64,000 nt of DNA from Chloroflexota bacterium (GCA_003228685.1 QIFC01000077.1:17133-81132); one strand, 5' to 3'. Shown: positions 50,393 to 59,855, counted from the stretch's first letter. Program-made: numbers and translations. The notes: generated by a model from the sequence alone, not told the origin.

Positions 50393-50584
50393 CGCCCGGC
50401 TTCGAGGTTCGAGGTGAATCGTAGGGGCCGGCCTTCAGGCCGGCCCGCCCCGTTCGCGAGACCATGCTGATCGTCGAGAGACTAGAATCCCCGCGGAGCC
50501 TGTCCTGAGCGGAGCCGAAGGGCTCGGAATGATGGGATGTGTGACTAAGAGCCCGGCGCAAACCTGCTATTCTAAGGCGCTGTG
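50393..50584. repeat. dispersed-repeat cluster before the GH172 gene
   Basis: Contains GTAGGGGCCGGCC-TTCA-GGCCGGCCC (50421-50447, hairpin family B) and a CCTGAGCGGAGCCGAAGGGC...GGAATGATGGGA piece (50504-50536, family C). No gene. A TATTCT near 50569 may be the -10 of the next gene. Confidence 0.65.
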
Positions 50585-51637
50585 ATGTCCCCCCTCTCCG
50601 ACCTGGCACGGTTGCGCGACGCCCGGCGTCGGCGCGCGTCCTCCTACGACACGACCGGGGGCAACAACGACCGCTGGCTCCTCGATCCCGGCGAGACGCG
50701 CACGCTCGCGCAGACCGAGGGCGCGGGCAGCGTCCGCCACATCTGGATGACGCTGATGTCGCGAGAGGACGCCTACCCGCGACGCAGCGTGCTGCGCATG
50801 TACTGGGACGGCGCGGAGACGCCGTGCGTGGAGGTGCCAACCGGCGACTTCTTCGGCATTGGCCATGGCATCACGAAGAACTACGCATCTGCGCCACTCA
50901 CCATGAGCCCGCAGGAGGGCCGTGCGTTCAACTGCTACTTCCCGATGCCCTTCGCCGACGGAGCGCGCATCGACCTAGCCAACGACGGCGAGCATCGCCT
51001 CGTCGCGTACTTCTACATCGACTACGAGGAATACGAAAGTCTCGATAACGATGTGGCCCGCTTCCACGCGCAGTGGCGTCGCGAGAACCCGACCGAGGGC
51101 TGGGGCGACGACAGCAAGCGGATGTTCGACAACACGGACTACGTGCGCGAGGTTTGGGGCACACCGAACCTAGATGGCGAGGCCAACTATGTGCTCCTGG
51201 AGGCCGAGGGCCGCGGCCACTACGTCGGCTGCAACCTGAACATCGATTGCTACCAGCGCAGCAAGAACGACTGGTACGGCGAAGGCGACGACATGATCTT
51301 CATCGACGGCGATACGAAGCCGACGCTCCACGGCACGGGCACGGAGGACTATTTCAACACCGCCTGGAGCCCGCGGCAGGAGTTCTGCACGCCGTACCAC
51401 GGCCTGCCGCTGTACTCGGGCACGGAGGAGTGGCCGTATGCCGGCAAGAACTCGATGTACCGCTACCACATTGAGGACCCGGTGCATTTCCAGCAGTCGA
51501 TCCGCGTGACAATAGAGCACGGGCACGCGAACAACCTTTCGAACGACTACTCGTCGACCGCGTACTGGTACCAGACGGAGCCGCACGCCGCGTTCCCGCC
51601 GCTGCCTGCTGTAGCCGAGCGCCTGCCGCGCGGCTAA
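50585..51637 (+). CDS. GH172 / DUF2961 family protein
   Basis: 350 aa from ATG at 50585 (a GTG lies just upstream). DUF2961 proteins include alpha-D-fructofuranosidases and difructose-anhydride synthases. Family motifs: SYDTTGGNNDRW (about residue 19), IWMTLMSREDAYPRRSVLRMYWDG, VPTGDFFGIGHG (about 89) and GTGTEDYFNTAWSPR (about 257) with conserved acidic residues. No signal peptide. The TAA stop is inside a double-hairpin repeat. Confidence 0.9.
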   Translation: MSPLSDLARLRDARRRRASSYDTTGGNNDRWLLDPGETRTLAQTEGAGSVRHIWMTLMSREDAYPRRSVLRMYWDGAETPCVEVPTGDFFGIGHGITKNYASAPLTMSPQEGRAFNCYFPMPFADGARIDLANDGEHRLVAYFYIDYEEYESLDNDVARFHAQWRRENPTEGWGDDSKRMFDNTDYVREVWGTPNLDGEANYVLLEAEGRGHYVGCNLNIDCYQRSKNDWYGEGDDMIFIDGDTKPTLHGTGTEDYFNTAWSPRQEFCTPYHGLPLYSGTEEWPYAGKNSMYRYHIEDPVHFQQSIRVTIEHGHANNLSNDYSSTAYWYQTEPHAAFPPLPAVAERLPRG

Positions 51638-51675
51638 CCCCGCGGGTTAGCTTGGCTGTTTGCTATGCAAACAGC
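51633..51675. repeat. double-hairpin repeat supplying the GH172 stop codon
   Basis: GCTAACCC-CGC-GGGTTAGC, linker TTG, GCTGTTTGC-TAT-GCAAACAGC. The TAA of GCTAACC is the in-frame stop of the GH172 gene. Confidence 0.88.
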
Positions 51676-52002
51676 AGGCCTGTGTGATGCCAGGATTGTA
51701 GGGGCGACCTTCCGGTCGCCCGAAATGCTCTTCGCTTCTCTCCGAGTGGGCTAGATTCCTCGCCGCGTTCGGAATGACGGAGGAAGGCTGCCGCGAAGCG
51801 CCAGCTATGCTGTTGCTGCGTAGCAGGCAGGCAGGGCTAGGCGACCAGAACCTCGTAGGGGCCGACCTTGAGGTCGGCCCGCGGCACCGCTTCTCGGTGG
51901 GCTAGAATCCTCGACACGCTCATCCTTCGACAGGCTTAGGATGGAATGTTTGGAAATCTGAGGGCGCTCCCTGCACACCCGTTTTTCGGTAGGGTACGAG
52001 AG
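51676..52002. other. intergenic region packed with dispersed repeats
   Basis: Family B hairpins at 51698-51722 (GTAGGGGCGACC-TTCC-GGTCGCCC) and 51855-51882 (GTAGGGGCCGACC-TTGA-GGTCGGCCC); family C pieces at 51734-51781 and 51918-51943; a degraded double-hairpin half near 51803-51835. No gene. Confidence 0.6.
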
Positions 52003-53076
52003 ATGTCGACTGACGAACCGCTGATCTCCAACGCGAAGCTGCTCGCGTTCGGCGAGACGATATTGGGCAAGCTGGACGTCTCGCAGGAGCACGCCGCCCT
52101 TACGTCGCGCATCCTGCTGGACGCCGATCTTCGCGGCGTCGCGTCTCATGGCATGGCGCACCTGGTCGACTTTTACGTGAGGCGGCTGCAGATGGGAAAG
52201 ATCAATCCGCGCCCAGAACTCAAACTCGACAGCGATCAGCCATCAGCCGCGACACTCGACGCCGGCAACGGTCTCGGCTTCGTCGCCGGGCAGCATGCGA
52301 TGGAGCTGGCGATCGAGAAGGCGCAGACCACGGGCATTGGCTGGGTGTCGGTCGGCAACAGCACACACTACGGGGCCGGCGGCTACTACGCGATGATGGC
52401 GCTGGAGCACGACATGATCGGCTTCTCGATGACCACGGGCGGACGGCTCGTCGCGCCGCCGGGCGGGCTGGGCCGCGCGATCGGCCTCAACGTCCTGAGC
52501 GTCGCGGCGCCCACGTCGCGCGACTTCCCGTACGTGCTCGACATGGCGACGAGCGTCGTCGCCGCGGGCAAGCTGGAGATCGCGCGCCGCCGTGGCGAGT
52601 CGATCCCGGAGGGCTGGGCGCAGACTGCATCAGGCGAGCCGCTCACCGACCCGGCAAAGCTCCATCCCGACAGCACGATGCTGCCTCTAGGCGGCACGCC
52701 GGTCCTGGGCGCATTTAAGGGCTTCGGGCTGACGATCATGGTCGACATCCTGACGGGCGCGCTCTCCGGCTTCGGCACCAGCGCCGAGATCGACGCCGGG
52801 CTCACGGCCGCACACTGCTTCGGCGCGATGCGCATCGAGGCGTTTCAGCCGCTCGCGGACTACAAGGAGCGGATGGAGCGGATGATCGTGGCGGTCAAGG
52901 AGACACCGAGGCGCGCAGGCGTCGATGAGATCATGATTCCCGGCGAGCCGGAGCATGCGCTCGCGGAGCAGCGGCGAGCGCACCGCCGAGTGCCGGTCCA
53001 CGCGACTGTCCTCGCGGGCTTCAAAGAGGCCGCCGCGGAGCTGGACGTGACTTGGGACCTGGAAGACGCACAATGA
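52003..53076 (+). CDS. malate/L-lactate-type dehydrogenase (Ldh2 family)
   Basis: 357 aa. Fold of the NAD(P)-dependent malate/L-sulfolactate/ureidoglycolate dehydrogenase family. DLRGVASHGMAHL (about residue 44, catalytic His), GVASHG-type loop, THYGAGGYYAMMA (about 124), TTGGRLVAPPGG and FKGFGLTIMVDILTGALSG (about 244) are all conserved. Substrate not predictable. RraA follows 13 bases later, so a short 2-oxoacid catabolic operon is likely. Confidence 0.9.
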   Translation: MSTDEPLISNAKLLAFGETILGKLDVSQEHAALTSRILLDADLRGVASHGMAHLVDFYVRRLQMGKINPRPELKLDSDQPSAATLDAGNGLGFVAGQHAMELAIEKAQTTGIGWVSVGNSTHYGAGGYYAMMALEHDMIGFSMTTGGRLVAPPGGLGRAIGLNVLSVAAPTSRDFPYVLDMATSVVAAGKLEIARRRGESIPEGWAQTASGEPLTDPAKLHPDSTMLPLGGTPVLGAFKGFGLTIMVDILTGALSGFGTSAEIDAGLTAAHCFGAMRIEAFQPLADYKERMERMIVAVKETPRRAGVDEIMIPGEPEHALAEQRRAHRRVPVHATVLAGFKEAAAELDVTWDLEDAQ

Positions 53077-53089
53077 AGGGAGCCAAACG

Positions 53090-53782
53090 ATGGCAGACTC
53101 ATTAACAGCCGATGAACTGGACGCGCTGCGCGGCTTTTCGTCGCCGACGATCGCGAACGCGATCGAAACGTTCGACGTGAGGTCACGAAGCGAAGGCTTC
53201 ATGGACGCGAGTATCCGCTGCATCTTCCCTGAGTTCGGTGCGATGGTTGGCTACGCTGTCACCGCGAAGATCGCGGCTCGCGACAAGCCGCAGACATCGT
53301 TGAGCTACTTCGACATGTTCGACGCGATGGCCGGCGTACCTAAGCCCTGGGTGGTCGTGATCGAAGACCTGGATTGGCCCAACCCGATTGGCTCCTACTG
53401 GGGCGAGGTTAACGGCAGCATCTACAAGGGCATGGGTTGTCTTGGTCTCGTTACGAACGGCGGCGTTCGCGACCTCGACGAAGTCGTCGAGACCGGCTTC
53501 CATTTCTTCGCGTCATGCGTGTTGGTGTCGCACGCTTACGTCCACCTCGAGGAGGTCGGCACACCGGCGAGCGTCGGCGGCCTGACGGTCTCGCCCGGCG
53601 ATCTGCTGCACGGCGACACGCATGGCGTCGTCTCGATCCCGCACGACATCGCCCCCGAGGTCGCGGCCGCCTCCGCTGACGTCGAACGCCGCGAGCGCCC
53701 GATCATCGAATTCGCCCGCTCGTCGGAGATGAGCGCAGATGGGCTCCGCGATATGTTCGGCAGGCAGCGAGAGACGCACTAG
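53090..53782 (+). CDS. RraA-family protein (HMG aldolase-like)
   Basis: 230 aa. RraA fold, family of 4-hydroxy-4-methyl-2-oxoglutarate aldolases and oxaloacetate decarboxylases. YAVTAKI (about residue 49), the anion-binding GCLGLVTNGGVRDLDE (about 116, conserved Arg-Asp), and VSPGDLLHGDTHGVVSIP (about 166, metal Asp). Its coupling to a dehydrogenase supports 2-oxoacid breakdown (inference). SD AAGGGAG upstream. Confidence 0.9.
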   Translation: MADSLTADELDALRGFSSPTIANAIETFDVRSRSEGFMDASIRCIFPEFGAMVGYAVTAKIAARDKPQTSLSYFDMFDAMAGVPKPWVVVIEDLDWPNPIGSYWGEVNGSIYKGMGCLGLVTNGGVRDLDEVVETGFHFFASCVLVSHAYVHLEEVGTPASVGGLTVSPGDLLHGDTHGVVSIPHDIAPEVAAASADVERRERPIIEFARSSEMSADGLRDMFGRQRETH

Positions 53783-54202
53783 GGCTGCCGCTACGCGCGA
53801 GGGTCTGAAGACCCTCGCCTACATGTCGATGCTAGGCCCATTAGAAATTCGTAGGGGCCAACCTTCAGGTCGGCCCGCAGCGCCGCTTCCCAGCGGGCTA
53901 GATTCCTCTCTGCGCTCGGAATGACGGAGCAAGGTTGCCGGTGGCGTCGGGCTGAAGCCCGATCCGCAAAGCTTGCATGCCGCATCCTTCGTTTCGGCTC
54001 CACTCATCCTTCTACGAACTCAGGATGGAACACGCTACACCACCAGATGATTGCCTAGGAGCCAGGTGCTACGTTCTGTGAACGTGATGCCGCCTCCTCG
54101 ATCTGTTGACCTGTCGGGGTCTGAAGACCCCGATCTACGTTCCGTTGTTAGGCCCGCTCTTCGACGGGCTCATCCTTCGACAAGCTCAGGATGGGATGGC
54201 GC
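53783..54202. other. 420-base intergenic repeat cluster
   Basis: Three TGAA-loop hairpins: GCGAGGGTC-TGAA-GACCCTCGC (53797-53818), TCGGGC-TGAA-GCCCGA (53947-53962), TCGGGGTC-TGAA-GACCCCGA (54114-54133). One family B hairpin (53851-53878) and family C pieces (53886-53935, 54001-54028, 54169-54195). No gene. Confidence 0.65.
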
Positions 54203-54412
54203 TCAGGTCGCGCTCTCGCCCTCTTCCTTGGACAGCCGCTGAAAGTCCTCGGCGGCCTCGCGCCGCTCGTCGATCGATAGGTTGGCGTCGGCGATGCCGG
54301 ATGGGTTCTTGGGTAGGCGCATCTGTCGCCGGCGTCGCACCAGCAGGCCGATGCCAACCACTGCCGCCGTGCCCGCCGCGATCGACGCAAACAAGCCTTG
54401 GCCGCTGCTCAT
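54203..54412 (-). CDS. small single-pass membrane protein
   Basis: 69 aa; one transmembrane helix (LFASIAAGTAAVVGIGLLV) followed by RRRRQ and an acidic cytoplasmic tail (NLSIDERREAAEDFQRL). The ATG overlaps the LLM stop by one base (TAATG). Function unknown; the pairing suggests co-translation with the oxidoreductase. Confidence 0.6.
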   Translation of the reverse strand: MSSGQGLFASIAAGTAAVVGIGLLVRRRRQMRLPKNPSGIADANLSIDERREAAEDFQRLSKEEGESAT

Positions 54413-55545
54413 TACGGGCCTACTACTACGGGCTCCTTCGGCGCAGCCTCGCCGAGCCACTCCAAGCGGCGCTGCTGGTGCGCTTTGTCGCGCTCCTTGA
54501 ACTCAGGGAGCAGTTCGCTGGCGAAGAGTCGCAGCGAACTCATAATGTCCTCATGCTTGGTCGCGCCGGCCTGCGCGACGAAGATCACCTGGTCGACGCC
54601 CGCCTCCTCCAGCGCGAGCAGGCGCTGGCGGATCGTCTTCGGTGACCCGATGCAGCCGCCCGTGGTCCCATCCGAGCCCACGCGCGTCGCCGACGAGAAG
54701 GCGTCCATCAGGTCCGTGTTGCCGGGGTCGTGCTTGGTGCCCGCGTAGTAGTGCGACAGGGCGTAGCCGAAGAAGGCCATACCGGGCACACCCTTCGCGA
54801 CGGCCTCTTCGTCGCGCGGGCAGCACATGAAGCCGCTGACGACGGCGTACTGCGCGTTGACGGCGTCGCCGATCGGTTCGCACTCCTCGCGGATGATGCG
54901 GTAGTACTCCGCGCGCCGTTTGCTCGTCTCCTCAGGGCCGGAGAAGTCGAAGCCCAGCGTGCCCAATCCATACTTGGCCGCCATGTAGACGGTGTCCGGG
55001 TTGGAGCAGGCAACCCACATGGGCGGGTGCGGCTTCTGCAGCGGCTTGGGGATCACGTTGCGCTTGGGGAAGTCGACGTACTTGCCGTGGTACTCCCAGG
55101 GCTCGTCGCGGAACATGCCGACTAGGCAGCGAAGCGACTCTTCCCACTGCTCGCGCTTCTCATCGCGGTTGACGCCGAAGCCGCCCATCTCCATCTCCGA
55201 CGACGACTCGCCGGTGCCGAAGTCGACGCGGCCGTTGGAGACGAGGTCGAGTGTCGCGATGCGCTCGGCCGTGCGCGCCGGGTGGTTGTAGGCCGGCGGC
55301 ATCAGCACGATGCCGTGGCCCAGGCGGATCTGCTGCGTCCGCTGGCTGGCGGCCGCCAGAAAGATCTCCGGCGCGGACGAGTGAGAGTACTCCTCTAGGA
55401 AGTGGTGCTCCACTTCCCAGACGTAGTCGTAGCCCAGTTGGTCGGCCAGCTCGACTTGTTCGAGCGATTGCTGAAAGATGTCCAGCTCGCTCGTCGCCCC
55501 CCATGGCTTGGGGAGCTGCATTTCGTAGAAGATGCCGAACTTCAT
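54412..55545 (-). CDS. LLM-class flavin-dependent oxidoreductase
   Basis: 377 aa. Luciferase-like monooxygenase TIM barrel: GYDYVWEVEHHFLEEYSHS (about residue 38), LGHGIVLMPPAYNHPARTAERIATLD, GRVDFGTGESSSEMEMGGF (about 105) and QKPHPPMWVACSNPDTV (about 171). More similar to the FMN/alkanal monooxygenase group than the 8842 paralogue. SD GAGGAGG upstream. A 69-aa membrane protein is coupled downstream. Confidence 0.9.
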   Translation of the reverse strand: MKFGIFYEMQLPKPWGATSELDIFQQSLEQVELADQLGYDYVWEVEHHFLEEYSHSSAPEIFLAAASQRTQQIRLGHGIVLMPPAYNHPARTAERIATLDLVSNGRVDFGTGESSSEMEMGGFGVNRDEKREQWEESLRCLVGMFRDEPWEYHGKYVDFPKRNVIPKPLQKPHPPMWVACSNPDTVYMAAKYGLGTLGFDFSGPEETSKRRAEYYRIIREECEPIGDAVNAQYAVVSGFMCCPRDEEAVAKGVPGMAFFGYALSHYYAGTKHDPGNTDLMDAFSSATRVGSDGTTGGCIGSPKTIRQRLLALEEAGVDQVIFVAQAGATKHEDIMSSLRLFASELLPEFKERDKAHQQRRLEWLGEAAPKEPVVVGP

Positions 55546-55793
55546 GGATTTGCCTCCTCAGAAAAGTACACGTCCGCCACAGGCGGATCGCGCCTAACCC
55601 CACGCCACACTGTACCAGAAAAGCACCGTACTCTGACGTGGGCGTTAGGGTACGGCTACCGCTGCGCGGGAGCTTGGCTGTTTGCTGCACAAGCAGCGAT
55701 GTCAAGCCCGCCCCCGTTGACATCCTCTCTGCTCGGTGCTACGCTAGGCTCCCGACAAACGCCCGGCGGCGGGCTTAGCAAAAGGCGGAAGCT
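55546..55793. other. divergent gap with degraded double-hairpin repeat
   Basis: A decayed copy of the double-hairpin repeat is visible near 55660-55695 (GCTGCGCGGGAGCTTGGCTG, TTTGCTGCACAAGCAGC). No other feature recognised. Confidence 0.45.
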
Positions 55794-56891
55794 GTGAAGC
55801 GACTGATCGTCTGTTCAGACGGCACTTGGAGCACGCCCGAGAAGGAGACCAACGTCTACAAGATGTGGCGGGCCATCGGGTCCAAGGATAAGCACGGCAA
55901 TACCCAGAAGGCCTTCTACGATGAGGGCGTCGGCACCGAAGGGAACTGGGTAGAGAGGCTGCTGGGCGGCGCCTCGGGCGTGGGGCTGGATAAGAACATC
56001 CAGGATGGCTACCGGTTCTTGATGCACACCTACGAACCGGACGACAAGATCTACCTCTTCGGGTACAGCCGCGGCGCCTACACCGTGCGCAGCCTGGCCG
56101 GCTTCCTGCGCAACTGCGGGCTGCTGCACATGAACCACGCGGACAAGGTCAAAGAGGCGTTCGACCTGTACCGGCGGAAGGACGCACCGCCATGGTCCGA
56201 CATCGCGAAGGAATTCAGGGCGGATTATTCGCAAGAGGTCGACATTGAGTTCATCGGCGTCTGGGATACCGTCGGCGCGCTTGGCATCCCGACGAAGCGC
56301 TTCGGCCATATCCTCAACAGACGCTATCACTTCCACGACGTCGAGTTGAGCGGGCGCGTGAAGCACGGCTACCATGCGCTCGCGATCGACGAGCGCCGCC
56401 GCCCGTTCCGGCCAGCAATCTGGGGCTTTCTGGACGACGATGACAAGTTCGTCGTCTACGCCGAGCGCAAGGACGGTCAAGCCGTCGACCAGGCTTGGTT
56501 CACCGGCTATCACGGCGACGTTGGCGGAGGAACGGACGACGACCGCCTTTCAGATGTGACATTCGAATGGATCATGCGCAAGGCCTATGACACCGACCTC
56601 CGGTTTGACACGGAATATCTGGCGTCTCACCTTCATCCCGATCCGTTGGGCAAAGATCACGACAGCAGCGGGAAGCTCCCCTGGAAGCTCCCGCTGCTTA
56701 ACTCAGTCAGAAGCCTCGGCACCACGTGGCACACGACGGAGGCTCTTCATGCGAGCGTCCTCAAGCGTCAGGAAGAGTTGTCGTACAATCCGGACAACCT
56801 CGTCGAGTATCAGGAAAGCGGTCACGACAGAGTCGTCAAGACGCCCGCGGCTCCCGAAGGCGCGGTTCCGCCAGGCCTCGGCGTCTCGTAG
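55794..56891 (+). CDS. DUF2235 alpha/beta-hydrolase (Tle1-type catalytic domain)
   Basis: 365 aa from a GTG. DUF2235 starts with VCSDGTWS and includes the nucleophile FGYSRGAYTVRSL (Ser about residue 91), EFIGVWDTVGALG (about 154, Asp) and WFTGYHGDVGGG (about 237, His). Known members are phospholipase A effectors of type VI secretion, but a stand-alone gene without VgrG or PAAR suggests a cytoplasmic esterase. No secretion signal. Confidence 0.88.
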   Translation: MKRLIVCSDGTWSTPEKETNVYKMWRAIGSKDKHGNTQKAFYDEGVGTEGNWVERLLGGASGVGLDKNIQDGYRFLMHTYEPDDKIYLFGYSRGAYTVRSLAGFLRNCGLLHMNHADKVKEAFDLYRRKDAPPWSDIAKEFRADYSQEVDIEFIGVWDTVGALGIPTKRFGHILNRRYHFHDVELSGRVKHGYHALAIDERRRPFRPAIWGFLDDDDKFVVYAERKDGQAVDQAWFTGYHGDVGGGTDDDRLSDVTFEWIMRKAYDTDLRFDTEYLASHLHPDPLGKDHDSSGKLPWKLPLLNSVRSLGTTWHTTEALHASVLKRQEELSYNPDNLVEYQESGHDRVVKTPAAPEGAVPPGLGVS

Positions 56892-56996
56892 GAACGTCCT
56901 GCTGCGATGGGGGCTGTCGCTGGCTGCGTAGGAGCAGTAAAGCGAAGCTTCTGCGAGCTGAACCGCAGTTCAGCCGTTTGTTACACTGTCTGCACT

Positions 56997-58271
56997 ATGA
57001 CCACGACAGCTTCTGTTGATATGCAGGCGATCGGGCGCACGGCGAAGGATGCGGCGCGCAAGCTCGCGTCGATCAGCACCGACGTCAAGAACAAGGCGCT
57101 GCTCGCGATGGCTGATGCCCTCGATGCCCATCAGGGCGAGATCCTGCGCGCCAACCAGCACGATATGCAGGCCTCGCAGGAGGCGGGCGTCACGGGCTAC
57201 ATCCTGGACCGCCTGCTGCTCACGCCCGAACGCCTCGATCAGTATGCCAACGACATGCGCAGCGTCGCGACGCTGCCCGACCCCGTCGGCGAGGGCCTCG
57301 TGCGCCGCACGATGGCGAACGGCCTCACGATCAGCAAGGTGCGCGTGCCGCTGGGCGTCGTCGCTTGCATCTACGAGGCGCGCCCGAACGTCACCGCGGA
57401 CATCGCGTCGCTCTGCCTGAAGGCCGGCAACGCGACGATCCTGCGCGGCGGCAAAGAGGCGTTCCACTCGAACAGCACGATTGCCCGCCTCATCTCGCGC
57501 GCCGCCACCGAGGCCGGGGCTCCTAAGGGTGCTATTCAGTTCATCGAGTCGACCGACCGAGCGCTCGTGAAGGAGCTGCTCGGCATGGTCGACTACATCG
57601 ACCTCGTTGTCCCGCGCGGCGGCGGACTGATCCCCTTCGTGATGGAGCACGCCAAGGTGCCGGTGCTGATCGGCGGCGTGGGTGTCTGCCACACCTACGT
57701 CGACAAGGCCGCCGACGTCGAGATGGCGGTCGACATCGCCGACAACTCGAAGACGCGCCGGCCCTCCATCTGCAACGCGCTCGACACGGTGATCGTGCAT
57801 CGAGATGTCGCGAACGAATACCTCCCCGCGCTCGCCAAGCGCTGGGCGGGCGAGGTGGAGATGCGCTGCGACGCGGCCGCGCTCGACATCGTCTCCGGCG
57901 TCGACGGCCTCGTGGCCATCGAGGCCCAGGCCGACGACTTCGGCAAGGAGCACCTGGCCCTCGTCGCGACCGTGAAGGTCGTCGACTCGCTGGACGAAGC
58001 GCTTGACGTTGTCTACCAGTACAGCACCGGCCACTCAGACTGCATCGTCACCGAGGACTACTCGGCGGCGCAGCGCTTCGTCAACGAAGTGGACACCGCC
58101 GTCGTCTACGTCAACGCCTCCACGCAGTTCACGGACGGTGCGCAGTTCGGACTCGGCGCGGAGATCATCGACTCCACACAGAAGCTGCACGCGCGCGGCC
58201 CCGTCGGGTTGGAGGAGATCACGACCTATAAGTGGATCGTGCTCGGGACGGGGCAGATCCGGCCTAAGTAG
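56997..58271 (+). CDS. proA: glutamate-5-semialdehyde dehydrogenase
   Basis: 424 aa from ATG at 56997. Reduces glutamyl-5-phosphate, second step of proline synthesis. Rossmann motifs and VPLGVVACIYEARPNVTADIA (about residue 113), then catalytic Cys in RRPSICNALDT (about 258), and HGRGPVGLEEITTYKW near the end. A TACACT box (56982-56987) places the start of transcription 2-3 bases before the ATG. proB lies 13 kb away. Confidence 0.96.
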   Translation: MTTTASVDMQAIGRTAKDAARKLASISTDVKNKALLAMADALDAHQGEILRANQHDMQASQEAGVTGYILDRLLLTPERLDQYANDMRSVATLPDPVGEGLVRRTMANGLTISKVRVPLGVVACIYEARPNVTADIASLCLKAGNATILRGGKEAFHSNSTIARLISRAATEAGAPKGAIQFIESTDRALVKELLGMVDYIDLVVPRGGGLIPFVMEHAKVPVLIGGVGVCHTYVDKAADVEMAVDIADNSKTRRPSICNALDTVIVHRDVANEYLPALAKRWAGEVEMRCDAAALDIVSGVDGLVAIEAQADDFGKEHLALVATVKVVDSLDEALDVVYQYSTGHSDCIVTEDYSAAQRFVNEVDTAVVYVNASTQFTDGAQFGLGAEIIDSTQKLHARGPVGLEEITTYKWIVLGTGQIRPK

Positions 58272-58317
58272 CTGCACGATCCAGTCATTGGGGAGCTAGG
58301 CAAAGGAGGCGGCAGTC

Positions 58318-59022
58318 ATGCGTCTATTCTGGCCGCTCATGGCAGGAGCAGGGCTGCTGGCTGTCGCGGCGCTTTCCACGACAATCGCCCTTCATTCCGG
58401 AGGCAATCCAGGGACAGCCGCGGCGATCACGGCGACGCCGGTGCCCGAGCAGCGCGCCTGGAGACTGAGTCTGCAGGTCCCCGAGGATCCAGTGGCGGGC
58501 AGTACCATGCATGTCAGCGCGAAGGCGTTCGTCGCGGAGCCGGACGTCTATCCTCCGGGCGCGATCGCCGACGTGTCGTACCAGCTCTGGACCAGCGACC
58601 CGGTAGAGCCGGGCAACGAACCCGTCCTGGAAGTCGTCTCAGACAGCAAAGTCTCAGTCGACGATGTCCTGGACGGTGCGGAGTGGGACCTACGCGCGTT
58701 GTCCGCGGGCCAAGCAGCGGTGTTTGCAAGGCTGACCTACACGGTGCTCTGGTGTGACACGTGCAACCCGTTCCATGCAAGCCGCACCTTAGGTAGACGC
58801 ATCGTCGACGTGCTGCCGCTCCCCGGCGATGTCAATTGTGACGTGCAGGCAAACAGCATCGATGCGGCACTGATCCTGCAGCTCGTTGCATTGATGATCG
58901 ACGAGCTGCCATGTCAAGATGCTGCCTATGTAAACCGGAACGGGGGAGTTAGCGCTACGGACGCCACACTGATCCTGCAATTCGCGGCTGGACTGCTGGA
59001 TACCCTAGCGATCGAAGCTTGA
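58318..59022 (+). CDS. secreted dockerin-domain protein, copy 1 of tandem pair
   Basis: 234 aa. Signal peptide or anchor (FWPLMAGAGLLAVAALSTTIAL). The middle about 120 residues form a beta domain (WRLSLQVPEDPVAGSTMHVSAKAFV) ending in a CDTC pair. The C-terminus is a dockerin pair, [20 protein letters not shown] (about 172) and YVNRNGGVSATDATLILQF. Paralogue follows at 59190 with the same order; a gene near 41176 shares the dockerin. SD AAAGGAGGC. Confidence 0.85.
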   Translation: MRLFWPLMAGAGLLAVAALSTTIALHSGGNPGTAAAITATPVPEQRAWRLSLQVPEDPVAGSTMHVSAKAFVAEPDVYPPGAIADVSYQLWTSDPVEPGNEPVLEVVSDSKVSVDDVLDGAEWDLRALSAGQAAVFARLTYTVLWCDTCNPFHASRTLGRRIVDVLPLPGDVNCDVQANSIDAALILQLVALMIDELPCQDAAYVNRNGGVSATDATLILQFAAGLLDTLAIEA

Positions 59023-59189
59023 CGCGCTCCGAGTCCCTGCCCGCCTCAATCGCAGACCTGCTTCAGCGCTGGGCGCGCATGATTGAGCACGATGTGAGGT
59101 GAGCCAACATTGCGGGCCGCGGCCGTGAGCTAGATCCGGGCGTGGTATGATCTAGCAGCGGGGGAGCTAGTACTTTGGAGGCGGTAGCC

Positions 59190-59855
59190 ATGCGCTCATT
59201 CCGATTGCTGGCGGCCGGTGCAGTCTTACTCATCATCCTGGTGGGCTTTGTCGCGCTTGCGGTGCATTCGGGCACCGAGGGCCGCGCCCTCGCGATCATC
59301 CCTACACCAGCCCCATGGGCCGTCGAGTGGGACGTCGATGTCCCCGAGCAGCCGATCGCCGGCGATACCGTACACGTCGGCGCGGAGGCGATCCTGACAC
59401 AGCCGGGCGTCGTGCAGTCAGGCCCGCTCCACGATCCGGTCTACAACCTCGCGATCACAAGCAGCGGTCCCGCGCTAGAGCTGATGTCGGCTGCCGGCGT
59501 TCTGCCTGAGGACGTCTCCGACGGAGCTGAGTGGGAGCTTCGCGCGCTGCGTCGCGGCGAGGCAACCGTCGAGATCAGCCTGACGTACAAACAGTCGTGG
59601 TGCTATCCCTGCGACACGCGCTTCATCACCGAAACGACGGCGCGTCAGGTAACGGTGCTTCCGCTCCCCGGCGACGTAGACTGCAACGTGGCGGCGAACA
59701 GCATCGATGCGGCACTCATTCTGCAGCTCGCCGCGGCGCTCGTCGGCGGGCTGCCGTGTCAGGATGTCGCCGACGTCAGCCAGGACGGGAGCGTGAACGC
59801 GCTGGACGCAACGCTGATCCTGCAGTACGCGGCCGGGTTACTCGATAGCCTGTGA
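59190..59855 (+). CDS. secreted dockerin-domain protein, copy 2 of tandem pair
   Basis: 221 aa from ATG at 59190 (SD GGAGG; a TTG 15 bases upstream is less likely). Same architecture as the preceding gene: signal peptide LLAAGAVLLIILVGFVALAV, beta domain with CYPCDT, dockerin [20 protein letters not shown] and DVSQDGSVNALDATLILQY. Spacing of 167 bases. Confidence 0.85.
   Translation: MRSFRLLAAGAVLLIILVGFVALAVHSGTEGRALAIIPTPAPWAVEWDVDVPEQPIAGDTVHVGAEAILTQPGVVQSGPLHDPVYNLAITSSGPALELMSAAGVLPEDVSDGAEWELRALRRGEATVEISLTYKQSWCYPCDTRFITETTARQVTVLPLPGDVDCNVAANSIDAALILQLAAALVGGLPCQDVADVSQDGSVNALDATLILQYAAGLLDSL

Noticed and set aside
55794..56891. Type VI secretion effector
   Set aside because: DUF2235 domain present, but no VgrG, PAAR, Tli immunity gene or secretion genes nearby.
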